DNA of 64,000 nt from an uncultured Opitutia bacterium (GTDB lineage: Bacteria; Verrucomicrobiota; Verrucomicrobiia; Opitutales; UBA953), in the NCBI GenBank assembly GCA_903919185.1, contig CAIXHF010000007.1:1-64000 (forward strand), read 5' to 3'. Position numbers and translations under genes: made by a program. This document shows, piece after piece, positions 10,088 to 19,738 of the stretch. Each line of letters begins with the position of its first letter. The stretch's first letter is position 1. Under the pieces are notes generated by a model. That model saw only the letters and a program-made list of their open reading frames with translations, was not told the DNA's origin and ran no database searches.

Positions 10088-10148
10088 GCCCTAATAGCCT
10101 GCGGGATTTTCTCGCCAACCCGCTCGGTTACTTGCCTCCTGTGGGGGC

Positions 10149-11513
10149 TTGGAAACCTCGCCTACTATTCGTTCGGAAATCGGACCCACACTTAAGTTGG
10201 CGATTCCCATCATGCTCGGGATGTTGGGCTATGGGCTAATGTTCTACGTCGACGTCGCGATGGCCGGGCACTTGGGCGAAACCGCCCTGGCGGCCTCCGC
10301 GCTGGCCTCGAACCTGAATTATATCCCTTATGTTTTTGGCATCGGCGTAGTCGGGGCGGTCGCCGTCTACCAGTCGCAGGACAACGGTGCGGGCGTGGCA
10401 GAGTCTGCCCCGGCCATCTTGCGGCACGGCATGGCGCTAGCGCTGGCGATCAGCGTTGTTGCCGCGGCGTTGAGCCATGCGCTGGTGGGCTGCCTGCCGC
10501 TCTTAGGCTCTTCCGAGAAGGTTACGGCCGAAGCCCGCGAGTTCTTCATCCTAATGTCCTGGGCCATGGTGCCGGGCCTACTATTCCATGCCTTGCGTGG
10601 GCATCGCGATTCGCAGCATCAGCCCTGGATTTCGTTGGCCTGGTTGAGTGTCGGTATCCTCGCGAATATTTTCCTCAATTGGCTCTGGATGTTTGGTCAC
10701 TGGGGCTTCCCGGCCTTGGGTCTGGCGGGGGCAGGGTGGGCCACCTTAGTGGCGCGCTGCGTGATGCTGATTGGCCTCTGGCTCACCCCGGGACGCGGGG
10801 AGGTCCATTGGGCGGAAGGCCTGCAGCTCGCCGTGTTGCGCCGTTTACTCAAGACCGGCTGGCCCGCGGGCCTGCATAGTTTGAGCGAAGTGGGCATCTT
10901 TGCGGTCGTTCCAATTATGGCCGGCTGGCTTTCCCCGACGGCGCAAGCCGCCCACCAAGTCGCCATCAGCACGGCCTCCGCGGCCTTCATGTTACCCTTG
11001 GGCTTAGGCATCGCTGCCGGGATTCGCGTCGGCGAAGCCTATGGCGCCAAGGACCCGCGTCGGGTTCAGGCAATCGGCCACGGTGCCTTGATCTTGGGGG
11101 GGCTCATCATGTCCCTCTACGGGCTCGTTATGGTGCTCACCCGGCCTTGGTTGATGCAGACCTATGGCGTGGCCGGGACGGACATCGCCACGGTCGCCTC
11201 GGCACTGCTGGTCTTCGCCGCTCTCTGGGCTCCCTTTGATGGTTTGCAGGTCGTCGCGGCTTACCTGCTTCGCTCAGTCAACTGTGCCAGCTGGGCTTCT
11301 TGGAGTGTCTTCTTGGTCTATTGGCTCTTTTGCCTACCGTTCTCCTTGGCCTTGGCTTTTCCGCGCGGGTTCACGCTCTTCGGTTTGCCCGTCGGCTGGT
11401 ATGGCCTCGGCCCAACGGGCATCTGGATTTCCTTAGCGACTGGCTTGATGCTTGTGGCCTTGGCGATGACCTGGAAGTTCCGTCGCGTCGCCCGGGCTGG
11501 CGTTACTGACTGA
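10149..11513 (+). CDS. MATE family multidrug efflux transporter
   Basis: 12-TM protein; PIMLGMLGYGLMFYVDVAMAGHLGETALAASALASN; TTG start. Confidence 0.88.
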   Translation: METSPTIRSEIGPTLKLAIPIMLGMLGYGLMFYVDVAMAGHLGETALAASALASNLNYIPYVFGIGVVGAVAVYQSQDNGAGVAESAPAILRHGMALALAISVVAAALSHALVGCLPLLGSSEKVTAEAREFFILMSWAMVPGLLFHALRGHRDSQHQPWISLAWLSVGILANIFLNWLWMFGHWGFPALGLAGAGWATLVARCVMLIGLWLTPGRGEVHWAEGLQLAVLRRLLKTGWPAGLHSLSEVGIFAVVPIMAGWLSPTAQAAHQVAISTASAAFMLPLGLGIAAGIRVGEAYGAKDPRRVQAIGHGALILGGLIMSLYGLVMVLTRPWLMQTYGVAGTDIATVASALLVFAALWAPFDGLQVVAAYLLRSVNCASWASWSVFLVYWLFCLPFSLALAFPRGFTLFGLPVGWYGLGPTGIWISLATGLMLVALAMTWKFRRVARAGVTD

Positions 11514-11611
11514 AAAACCGTCACGCGTTCGACACTTCGTTGCGGTGCAATCTTAACTCGCCCCGGGCTTTGCAGGCCAAGGTGGGCGGTTAGTCTTTAG
11601 GGGCACCCCAA

Positions 11612-11887
11612 ATGCACCTCACTCAAGAAATCAAAGACTCCTGGGAGATGGAAGAAGATCCGGAATACGGCTACCGCGAGGTAGCCGAAGCAGACGTCAC
11701 CCTCATGTCACTCGAAAAAATCCAGTTACTCATCGCCGAGCTGCGTGTACTGGAAGGCACTCATGGCCTACCGAGCGAAGCAATGGAACGCGTCTGCGAT
11801 TATGTGGCGCGAGACCCCGTGTACTCTGCGTCCACCCGTTTACTCTTCCGTTCGACCATCGATCCACTCCGGCCGCACGCTGGATAG
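11612..11887 (+). CDS. Small acidic conserved-looking hypothetical protein
   Basis: 91-aa ORF with coding-like composition, ATG start. Confidence 0.45.
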   Translation: MHLTQEIKDSWEMEEDPEYGYREVAEADVTLMSLEKIQLLIAELRVLEGTHGLPSEAMERVCDYVARDPVYSASTRLLFRSTIDPLRPHAG

Positions 11888-11950
11888 CAGCCGTCTTTAG
11901 GACGCGCGCGACCTAGGAAAACCTAGGCAGGGGCAGTGTCGTCGTGGCAC

Positions 11951-11977
11951 AAAAAAACCGACCTTGCGGCCGGTTTC
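11951..11977 (-). terminator. Terminator of rplU-rpmA
   Basis: AAACCG...CGGTTT inverted repeat with A7 on + strand (T7 on - strand), 22 nt beyond the rpmA stop. Confidence 0.7.
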
Positions 11978-11998
11978 AGAAGCGAACTTTTGTTCGGC

Positions 11999-12265
11999 TT
12001 AGAGCGAACAGGCCGTCGAAGCGACCGGGACGATTTCCACCTTGCGGTGTTCGCTGTCCCACTTCACGAGGCCGTCGGCCTTAGCGAAAAGGGTGTGGTC
12101 TCGACCCATACCCACGTTGCGACCGGCACGCATCTGCGTCCCGCGCTGGCGGATAAGGATAGAACCGGCAGAGGCGAATTCACCGCTGTAGAGTTTGACG
12201 CCGAGGCGCTTGGAGCGAGAGTCGCGTCCGTTGCTGGAAGTGCCGCCACCTTTCTTTGTTGCCAT
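11999..12265 (-). CDS. rpmA: 50S ribosomal protein L27
   Basis: [43 protein letters not shown]. Confidence 0.97.
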   Translation of the reverse strand: MATKKGGGTSSNGRDSRSKRLGVKLYSGEFASAGSILIRQRGTQMRAGRNVGMGRDHTLFAKADGLVKWDSEHRKVEIVPVASTACSL

Positions 12266-12291
12266 GGTAGTGTCTGGTTAAAGGGGGTTAA

Positions 12292-12606
12292 TTAGGCAGA
12301 GATGGTCTCGACCTTGATCACGGACAGCTCTTGGCGGTGGCCGCGACGACGGTAGTAGCCCTTACGGCGACGGTGCTTGAAGATGTCGATCTTCTCGCCG
12401 CGCTTGTTCTCCAAGATCTTGGCGGTGACCGTCGCGCCAGCGACAGTAGGGGTACCGATCTTTGCATCGGCTCCTTCCCCCACAAGGAGGACTTGGTCAA
12501 AGGTAAGGAGATCCCCTTTGTTCTTACCAGGGTACTGGTTAACAATGAGAACGTCGCCTGGCTTGACGGTGAACTGGCGACCGGAGGTGATAAATGTGGC
12601 CTTCAT
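12292..12606 (-). CDS. rplU: 50S ribosomal protein L21
   Basis: [18 protein letters not shown]...[20 protein letters not shown]; start trimmed from ORF start 12684. Confidence 0.95.
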   Translation of the reverse strand: MKATFITSGRQFTVKPGDVLIVNQYPGKNKGDLLTFDQVLLVGEGADAKIGTPTVAGATVTAKILENKRGEKIDIFKHRRRKGYYRRRGHRQELSVIKVETISA

Positions 12607-12763
12607 GGCTGTCGGAAGGTCGGAGCAAACGGAGGGAAGGGGGGTTGGCAAGGGGATTTTAGGTCCGAGGGCGATTAAACCCAAAATTGCCCGGGAGAAT
12701 GGCCTTGGAGGGCTTTAAAGCGGGGTTTTCGGAGATCTTATTTGATTCGGGCTTTCCTGCTCA

Positions 12764-13366
12764 TTGCCCTCCGCCACAGTCCAAGGGGTGAACCCGTTCC
12801 AGTCCGCCCCCCATTCCTTCGGAGATTTGCCCGATAAAGACGAGGAACTCTCCCGGGAGCTCACCCGGAACCTCGCCAAAGGGCCCACGGTGCATGCCGC
12901 TGCCTTTGTCCACGCTAAGGCTGTGGTGATCGGCAACGTGACGATCGGCGCGAAGGCCAGTATCTGGCCCTGCGCAGTCCTGCGTGGTGATATTGCCCCC
13001 ATCAGCGTTGGCGAAGGGACAAACATTCAAGATGGCGCGGTCGTCCATGTGGCCGATCGTCTGCCCGCACTGATCGGCCAGCGCGTGACGGTCGGGCACT
13101 TGGCCATGATCCATGCATGCACGATCGGCGACGAATGCCTCATCGGTATGCATGCGACGATTCTTGATGGTGCCGTCATCGGCGCACGTTGCATCATCGG
13201 CGCGGGCGCGTTGGTCACCAAGGGCACCATCATTCCGTCTGGTTCGATGGTCTTAGGTTCTCCCGCCAAGGTCGTGCGTCCCTTGACGGACGCGGAGCAG
13301 GCCAGCCTGCCTGGTTGGGCTGAGAAATATGTGAAGGTCGCCGCGCACCATCGCCGTTTCGAGTGA
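12764..13366 (+). CDS. Gamma-carbonic anhydrase / YrdA-PaaY family hexapeptide-repeat protein
   Basis: VIGNVTIGAKASIWPCAVLRGDIAPISVGEGTNIQDGAVVH left-handed beta-helix repeats; apparent TTG start, exact start uncertain. Confidence 0.85.
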   Translation: MPSATVQGVNPFQSAPHSFGDLPDKDEELSRELTRNLAKGPTVHAAAFVHAKAVVIGNVTIGAKASIWPCAVLRGDIAPISVGEGTNIQDGAVVHVADRLPALIGQRVTVGHLAMIHACTIGDECLIGMHATILDGAVIGARCIIGAGALVTKGTIIPSGSMVLGSPAKVVRPLTDAEQASLPGWAEKYVKVAAHHRRFE

Positions 13367-14253
13367 CCGTCCCGGGCGTCCAGTCGGCGGAAGTAGTGCT
13401 CGGGCCAGAGGCCTGGCGCCCGCGGCGTGATGCCCATCAAGCCCGTGGGGCGGCCCTCGGGGACGCCCGGCGGCAGCGCGCCGCGACCGCTACCCGCGAG
13501 CCAGTGGAGGATTTCCTTTTCACGTATTATCCCTTTCGCCTCAGCGCACTCCAGCGGTGGACGCCGGGAGTAGGCGTGGCGCTAGTCGACGCCGATGAAT
13601 TACTGGTGGATGGACGCTTCCAGCGTGGTGCCGATGGGTGCGTGCGCGTCGTGTCGCCAGATGAATTGGAGCGCTCCCGCTTGACCTTTACGCGCGACCT
13701 GTGCGTGGCCGTTGCCGGTCGCCCCGCGTTCCTCGGGTGCTTCGGTCTGCACGAATGGGCGATGGTTTATCAGCAGGCCGCCGAGCGCCGCCATCAAGGC
13801 TGGCCGCTGCGGCTCGGGTCGGAAGGCACCGATACGGTTGTGCAGGCCTTACCCATTCGTTGCACCCATTACGACGCGTTCCGCTTCTTCACGCCGCCCG
13901 CTCGGCCGTTGAATAAACTGAATCCTGACCTCGATGGCCGCTTGGTGAACGAACAGCCGGGCTGCGTCCACGTCACGATGGATCTCTACAAGTGGGCGAT
14001 GAAGTCGGCGCCGTGGGTGCCCGCCGAACTGGCCGCCGATTGCTTCGAGCTCGCCCGTGATGCGCGCTCGGTCGACATGCGCGCGAGCCCTTATGATTTC
14101 TCCGCCGTTGGTCTCGCGCCTATCTGCATTGAGACGCCGGAAGGGCGCAGCGAGTATGAGCAGGAGCAACGTCGGCTCACAAAAAAGGCGGAACCCTTAC
14201 GGGCCCGCCTGATTGCGGCGCTGAACGATGCGCTCAGCGTTTCGGTTCAGTAA
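13363..14253 (+). CDS. Conserved protein resembling those annotated as 3-methyladenine DNA glycosylase-like
   Basis: FLFTYYPFRLSALQRWTPG, HYDAFRFFTPPARPLN, GCVHVTMDLYKW motifs; GTG start overlaps upstream stop by 4 nt. Confidence 0.5.
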   Translation: MTVPGVQSAEVVLGPEAWRPRRDAHQARGAALGDARRQRAATATREPVEDFLFTYYPFRLSALQRWTPGVGVALVDADELLVDGRFQRGADGCVRVVSPDELERSRLTFTRDLCVAVAGRPAFLGCFGLHEWAMVYQQAAERRHQGWPLRLGSEGTDTVVQALPIRCTHYDAFRFFTPPARPLNKLNPDLDGRLVNEQPGCVHVTMDLYKWAMKSAPWVPAELAADCFELARDARSVDMRASPYDFSAVGLAPICIETPEGRSEYEQEQRRLTKKAEPLRARLIAALNDALSVSVQ

Positions 14254-14904
14254 TTAAGGCAGCAGCTCGACCTTGATGTCCTTGTAGTCGACCTTGCAGC
14301 CTGGGTCGTGCGCCTGCAGGGCGAACGTGCCCGCGCCGACCTTGCGGCCAGCCATGCCCTTCGGTGGAGTCCAATCCGCTGCTTCGGTGAAGTCGACGGT
14401 CTGCTTGCCGTTAATCCAGATTTGGATGTGCTTCCCTTCGACGCGGATACGGTAGTCGAACCACTCGTCGTCTGGGGCCGGGGAGACGTCCATGACGTCC
14501 TTCACCGCGTAGAGGCCACCGGTCTTCTTCTTGTCGGCGTGCGTGGCGTTCACCTGGCACTCGTAGCCCGCGGCTGGCCAGCCAGCGTCTTGGTAGGCGG
14601 TATGGAAATAGATGCCCGAGTTAGCTCCCTTGTAGGTTTTCACTTTGGCGCTGAAGTCGAAGTTCTTGAAGGAGGCCTTCCCGTCGGTGCCGACGAAGTA
14701 GAGGTGGCCTTGGCCGCCGCGAATCTGCAGCACACCGTCGGCGACCTTGTAGGTGCCTTCGGGGGAGTTCTTCGAGGGCTTCCAGCCCGCGAGGGACTTG
14801 CCGTCGAAGAGGGTGACGGCGTCGGCGGCGAGGCCAGCGACGGCACTGAGGAGGAGGGCGCACGCCGAAGCGGCGAGGGTCCGGAGGTAGGCACGGGGTA
14901 TCAT
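14254..14904 (-). CDS. DUF1080 (3-keto-disaccharide hydrolase-like) secreted protein
   Basis: LFDGKSLAGWK...YKGANSGIYFHTAY...YECQVNATHADKKKTGGLY; signal peptide; start at MIPRAYLRTL. Confidence 0.85.
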   Translation of the reverse strand: MIPRAYLRTLAASACALLLSAVAGLAADAVTLFDGKSLAGWKPSKNSPEGTYKVADGVLQIRGGQGHLYFVGTDGKASFKNFDFSAKVKTYKGANSGIYFHTAYQDAGWPAAGYECQVNATHADKKKTGGLYAVKDVMDVSPAPDDEWFDYRIRVEGKHIQIWINGKQTVDFTEAADWTPPKGMAGRKVGAGTFALQAHDPGCKVDYKDIKVELLP

Positions 14905-14950
14905 AACGGCTCCCAGCAAAGCCTCTCCCCGGCAGTTCGGAAGTCTTAAC

Positions 14951-16447
14951 TTAGCTGAACACCTTGATGCCGGCCTCGCGCATCTCAATGAGCCGCTTCT
15001 TGAGCGTCGAGCGGTTGATGCCGAGGATCATGGCAGACCTGAGTTGGTTGCCGCGGGTTTCTTCCATGGCTCGACGGATCATCTCCACTTCGATGGTGCT
15101 GAGGATGTTCTGGCCCTCGTTGAGCCGGTTCTGGCGGTAAATGGCTTCGTACGCGGCGGCCATCGAAGTTCCGGCCACCGGCGCGTTCTCGGTCAGCGGG
15201 GCGGCCGTGGGTGCCACCGCAAAGGTCGTCACCGCTGTGGTGGGGACTGCAGTACGGCGTGGGTTGAGCACTTCTTGCGGTAAGTCCTTCGCGAGGATAG
15301 TTTCGCCTTTCGCCAAGACGTTGGCGCGCTGCACAACGTTCTCGAGTTCGCGGACGTTTCCTGGCCAATCGTGCGCCATAAGGGCGTCGAGGGCCTCGTT
15401 GGAGAGGCGCTTCGGACGTAGCTTCTTCGCCGCGGCCTGTCGCTGCAGCATATAGTCGATGAGTAGCGGGATGTCGTCCTTGCGCTGACGCAGCGCGGGG
15501 AGACGAATACGGAAGACGTTGAGACGGTAGAAGAGGTCTTCGCGGAAGAGGCGGGCTGCGACCATCGCTTCAAGGTCCTTGTTCGTCGCGGCAACGAGGC
15601 GAACGCTCACTTTGAGCGTGGTCGTTCCACCGACCCGCTGAATCTCACCATCCTGGATGGCGCGGAGGACCTTGGTCTGCGTCGGGAGTGACATATCCCC
15701 GATTTCATCGAGGAAAATCGTGCCACCATCGCAGAGTTCAAACTTCCCGGGCTTCATGGCGGCCGCTCCGGTGAACGCGCCCTTTTCGTGGCCGAAGAGT
15801 TCGGACTCAATGAGGTTTTCCGGGATGGCTGCGCAATTGACGGCCATGAACGGTCCCTTGGCGCGCAAGGAGTGCTGGGCGATGCAACGGGCGACGAGTT
15901 CCTTGCCTGTCCCGCTTTCGCCGGTGATGAGGACCGTCGCGTCGCTGGCGGCGACCTGGCCGATTGACTTGAGGACTTCCTGCATTGGCTCGGAGCTGCC
16001 GACGATGCCTTCCTTGTAGTCGGCTGGATTGACGAGGGAGCGCGCCGATTTACCAGCGGACGCAAGATCTCGGCGGGCGCCGAGGGCGCGGTCGACCAGC
16101 GCAATAAGCTTCGCCTGGTCAAAGGGCTTCATGACGTAGTCGTAGGCGCCGAACTTCATCGCCTCGATCGCGGTCTGGGTCGTGCCGAACGCGGTCATGA
16201 GGATTACCATCGCCTGCGGCTGCGCACCACGGAGCATCTGCAAAGTCTCGATGCCGGTCATCCCGCCCATGCGGTTATCGAGAAGGATGACATCGGGCTG
16301 GTCGCGCTTGGCGAAGGCGACGCCAGTTTCGCCACTGTAGGCTTCAATCACCGTGTGCCCCTGACCAGCGAGGGCTCGCTTAAGCGAGTAGCGCAGGTCC
16401 TTGTCATCATCGATGACGAGTACTTTGTCGGGAACGGTTGAACTCAT
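14951..16447 (-). CDS. Sigma-54-dependent response regulator (NtrC family)
   Basis: Receiver domain ([24 protein letters not shown]), AAA+ [12 protein letters not shown], sigma-54 loop [14 protein letters not shown]-terminal Fis-like HTH. Confidence 0.95.
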   Translation of the reverse strand: MSSTVPDKVLVIDDDKDLRYSLKRALAGQGHTVIEAYSGETGVAFAKRDQPDVILLDNRMGGMTGIETLQMLRGAQPQAMVILMTAFGTTQTAIEAMKFGAYDYVMKPFDQAKLIALVDRALGARRDLASAGKSARSLVNPADYKEGIVGSSEPMQEVLKSIGQVAASDATVLITGESGTGKELVARCIAQHSLRAKGPFMAVNCAAIPENLIESELFGHEKGAFTGAAAMKPGKFELCDGGTIFLDEIGDMSLPTQTKVLRAIQDGEIQRVGGTTTLKVSVRLVAATNKDLEAMVAARLFREDLFYRLNVFRIRLPALRQRKDDIPLLIDYMLQRQAAAKKLRPKRLSNEALDALMAHDWPGNVRELENVVQRANVLAKGETILAKDLPQEVLNPRRTAVPTTAVTTFAVAPTAAPLTENAPVAGTSMAAAYEAIYRQNRLNEGQNILSTIEVEMIRRAMEETRGNQLRSAMILGINRSTLKKRLIEMREAGIKVFS

Positions 16448-16596
16448 GAATAAAAGTAGGCAGAAAGCGTGCCAGAGAGCGGATACAGTTTATTTTGCCT
16501 CTTATGAGTCGTTAAGCAACAGGGTCGTGCTTATTTTTAAGCAACTTAACTTCAAAAAGGACTTTTCATAGGTTTTTAACGGGTTTAGCGTGGGTC

Positions 16597-17229
16597 GTGC
16601 CTAAAAACCTCCGCCAAAATCTTCAGATTAGTGCAGGTTTTTTAGTAGCTTTGGGGCTATTTACGAATGTCTGGCTTTGGTCGGCCGGGGTCGGTCGGTC
16701 TTACACGCACCTCGAGCAAGTCCCGCCGGGGTCCATCTTGGTGCTCCTCGGGACCAATGAGTTCGTCGGTCAAACCGAGATTCCCACCGGCACTTATCGT
16801 CCGCGCATCGCGGCGGCCGCGGAGCTCGCCAAGTCGGGTCGGGTGAAGGTCGCGGTGGTCTCCGGTATCGAAACGCAGACATTCACGATGGCCCGCGACC
16901 TGCGCGCCGCTGGCGTCACTTGTCCCATCGTCCGTGATCCGTATGGCTGGCGGACCCTCGACTCGGTTCATCGCGTAGCGGCGAGTTATCCTGGTGAGCC
17001 AGTGGTCTTTGTTTCTCAAGGTTGGCATTGCGACCGAGCGCTCTGGCTGGCGGATCGCTTGCAGCTCCGCGCCTGTGCTTATCCTGCGGCGTTCGGTGAT
17101 GGCTGGCGTCCGCTCTGGGGTGCCGCGCGCGATTTACTCGCCAAGCCTAAAGCCGTTTGGGATTGGCTCACCGGCAGTGAACTCTCGACGCCGCAGCCGG
17201 TCGCCACGGGCAATGTGCCGGCGCGCTGA
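16597..17229 (+). CDS. SanA/YdcF/ElyC-like DUF218 protein
   Basis: N-terminal TM; ILVLLGTNEFV...RIAAAAELAKSGRVKVAVVSGIE...YGWRTLDSVHRV; GTG start. Confidence 0.65.
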   Translation: MPKNLRQNLQISAGFLVALGLFTNVWLWSAGVGRSYTHLEQVPPGSILVLLGTNEFVGQTEIPTGTYRPRIAAAAELAKSGRVKVAVVSGIETQTFTMARDLRAAGVTCPIVRDPYGWRTLDSVHRVAASYPGEPVVFVSQGWHCDRALWLADRLQLRACAYPAAFGDGWRPLWGAARDLLAKPKAVWDWLTGSELSTPQPVATGNVPAR

Positions 17230-18315
17230 TTAGCTGCGTTCGTGCCGGCCGTCGCTGCGGCGGAGTAAGTGGCCTTTGATTTCTAGCATAGTCAGGGCGA
17301 CGGCCGCTTCCGCCTGCGAACACTGGGTCAGCTGGGCCAGCGATTCGGAATCATGCGCAGTGCCTCCGCCAAAATGCTTGAGCCAACGCGCGTCCGCGGC
17401 ATCCAGTTTTTCGAGGGGCAGCGTGAGTTGGCCCCGCGCTTCGCCGAGTTCGGCCAAGATGTCGTCGAGTGACGAGACCAACGTCGCCCCGTCGCGGATG
17501 AGCGCATGGCAGCCGCGGCTGGTCGGGCTGTCGACTCGGCCCGGCAAGGCGCAGAGGGTCTTGCCTTGTTCGCCAGCGAACCGCGCGGTGATCATGCTGC
17601 CGCCATCGACATCGGTTTCGACCACGATGACGGCCTGGACGAGCCCCGCGACGATGCGGTTACGCTGGGGAAAACTTTGCCGATCCGCTGGGCGGCCCAA
17701 GGGGAATTCGGCCAACACGCAGCCCCGCTCAGTCATGCGTTGGCGGAGTTTAAAGGCCTCCGGTGGGTAGGTGAGGTCAAGGCCATGCCCTAAGATGGCG
17801 GCGGTGCGGCCCGCCGCTTCCAAAGCCCCTTCGTGCGCGGCGAAATCGATGCCGCGGGCGAGGCCGCTGACGATCCACCAGCCGAGTTTAGCCAGGTCGC
17901 GCGCCAAACTACGGGCGAGGCCCGCCCCATAGGGCGTGCAATGCCGTGAGCCGATGATAGCGACGGCGCGTTCATCGGGTACGGCGGCGCCTTCCATGTA
18001 CAGGACCAGCGGGGCATCCCAGAGCTGTCGGAGCGAGGCGGGCCAAATGGCATCGCCCTCATGCAGGATACGAAAGTTTAGGGCATTGGCGCGCTCGAGC
18101 TCGGCCACATAATCGAAATCGCGACGCAAGAGGCTGGCCACCATCGGAGCCGTGAGCCCTTTGACTTGTTGGAGTGCCTTCATATCGGCCGACAGGGCAC
18201 GGCGCAGATCGCCGTCAAAAGCTTCTTGTAGCCGTCGGGCGGAGACTGGGCCGATCCCAGTGAGTCCGTTCAAAAGGAGACGCAGGGTGCGAACGTCGGA
18301 AGGCAGCGGGTGCAT
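17230..18315 (-). CDS. dprA: DNA processing protein DprA
   Basis: AIIGSRHCTPYGAGLARSLARDLAKLGWWIVSGLARGIDFAAHEGAL, FPQRNRIVAGLV, C-terminal winged helix. Confidence 0.95.
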   Translation of the reverse strand: MHPLPSDVRTLRLLLNGLTGIGPVSARRLQEAFDGDLRRALSADMKALQQVKGLTAPMVASLLRRDFDYVAELERANALNFRILHEGDAIWPASLRQLWDAPLVLYMEGAAVPDERAVAIIGSRHCTPYGAGLARSLARDLAKLGWWIVSGLARGIDFAAHEGALEAAGRTAAILGHGLDLTYPPEAFKLRQRMTERGCVLAEFPLGRPADRQSFPQRNRIVAGLVQAVIVVETDVDGGSMITARFAGEQGKTLCALPGRVDSPTSRGCHALIRDGATLVSSLDDILAELGEARGQLTLPLEKLDAADARWLKHFGGGTAHDSESLAQLTQCSQAEAAVALTMLEIKGHLLRRSDGRHERS

Positions 18316-18335
18316 CCCGCCGATTCGTGGCGGCC

Positions 18336-18595
18336 TCAGCGTGGCCGCAAGACCTGCGATAACCTAGGAAGAAGCCCCGTGGTGCGGATAGCTTCTTCCC
18401 CTCGTTGCTCCCTGAGGAGCTCCGCGGCTTGCGCTTGCCAGGTGACGGCCGCGACGACGGCGTCGAACGCGGTTAGGCCCAAGCGGCGGCGCGGCAGATC
18501 AACGCGAGGGACTTCGTTTCACTCCCACGCAGGAACGCCTTTTCTTGCTGAGCGGCGAGCGCGCAGGAAAGAACCGGTAAGCGTGCGCGCGACAT
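18336..18595 (-). pseudogene. Probable internally deleted/frameshifted NAD(P)H-hydrate epimerase/dehydratase (nnr) remnant
   Basis: Manual translation: N-terminal piece MSRARLPVLSCALAAQQEKAFLRGSETKSLALICRAAAWA* (18473..18595), then in another frame RRRLGLTAFDAVVAAVTWQAQAAELLREQRGEEAIRTTGLLPRLSQVLRPR* (to 18336); resembles NnrE start and NnrD end; follows the acpS stop by 1 nt. Confidence 0.4.
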
Positions 18596-18596
18596 T

Positions 18597-18992
18597 TTAG
18601 CGGACAATCACCGCGAAGGCTTGGGCGAGGTCGTCGGTGTGCGTGAGCGAGACGAGCACGCGCGTGCCTCCTTGGCGGGCCAGTAAGGCGCGGGCCTTTT
18701 CATCCAGCACCACGAGCGGGCCTTCCTCAGGGCCGTGGAGAACCGAAACGCTCGTCAGGTGGAGGTCCGCGCCTAAGCCCGTGCCAAACGCCTTGCTGAC
18801 GGCTTCCTTGGCGGCGAAACGGGCGGCGAGGGAAGGATAGGGGTTGGCTTTGGCTAAGCACAGTGCCTGTTCGGCAGGCGTGAAGACTTTGTCGAGGAAG
18901 GCGGCACCATGTTTCTCATGGGCGGAGCGGATGCGGGCGACCTCTGTGAGGTCCACGCCAACACCAATCACGTTGCCGCCTTCGAGGTTCAT
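18597..18992 (-). CDS. acpS: Holo-[acyl-carrier-protein] synthase
   Basis: VIGVGVDLTEVARIRSA, FAAKEAVSKAFGTGLG. Confidence 0.95.
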   Translation of the reverse strand: MNLEGGNVIGVGVDLTEVARIRSAHEKHGAAFLDKVFTPAEQALCLAKANPYPSLAARFAAKEAVSKAFGTGLGADLHLTSVSVLHGPEEGPLVVLDEKARALLARQGGTRVLVSLTHTDDLAQAFAVIVR

Positions 18993-19738
18993 ACGCCGCG
19001 GAGTAGGTGGGCCTTCATCTCGGCCACCGCGGCCCGGGCACCCGTGAGGAGCGAGCGGGCGACGATGGTATGGCCGATGTTCAGCTCATGCAGGTGCGGG
19101 AGCGTGAGGATGGCCCGGATATTGTCGTAGTTGATGCCGTGGCCCGCGTTGACGATGAGGCCGAGCCGATGTGCTAACTCGCAGCCGGTGCGGAGTCGGG
19201 CGAGTTCCTCGTCGGCTGTCGGGCTCCGCCAAGCGTTAGCGAAGGCCCCGGTATGGAGTTCGACGACCGGTGCGCCGATGGCATGGGCGGCTTCGATTTG
19301 GGCGGCCTCCGCGCCGATGAAAAGAGAAACCTCAATGCCGACATCTTTGAGGGCGGCGACAGTGCCCGCCACGCGCTCGCGTTGACCAGCGACTTCGAGG
19401 CCACCTTCGGTGGTGACCTCTTCACGAGATTCTGGGACTAGGCAAACAGCCGCCGGGCGGAGGCGGCGCGCAAAGTCCGTCATCCAAGGCGTGCAGGCCA
19501 TCTCGAGGTTAAGGCGGACGCCCGGCAACTGGGCGATGGCGAGCACGTCCTCTTCTTGAATGTGCCGACGGTCTTCACGGAGATGGACCGTGATGCCATC
19601 GGCCCCGCCAGCTAAGGCCTCACGGGTGAAGGCGAGTGGGCTCGGTTCGGCGTGTATCGAACCATGCGTGCCGCGGTAACGCGCTTGGCGGACCGTCGCC
19701 GCGTGGTCGATGTTAACGCCGAGGAGGATACGACTCAT
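18989..19738 (-). CDS. pdxJ: Pyridoxine 5'-phosphate synthase
   Basis: LGVNIDHAATVRQARYRGTHGS, GADGITVHLREDRRHIQ, NAGHGINYDN, ELNIGHTIVARSLL. Confidence 0.97.
   Translation of the reverse strand: MSRILLGVNIDHAATVRQARYRGTHGSIHAEPSPLAFTREALAGGADGITVHLREDRRHIQEEDVLAIAQLPGVRLNLEMACTPWMTDFARRLRPAAVCLVPESREEVTTEGGLEVAGQRERVAGTVAALKDVGIEVSLFIGAEAAQIEAAHAIGAPVVELHTGAFANAWRSPTADEELARLRTGCELAHRLGLIVNAGHGINYDNIRAILTLPHLHELNIGHTIVARSLLTGARAAVAEMKAHLLRGV

Noticed and set aside
16448-16596. AT-rich divergent region between NtrC-type regulator and SanA-like gene
   Set aside because: Likely ordinary divergent promoters; no clear sigma-54 or operator motif identified.
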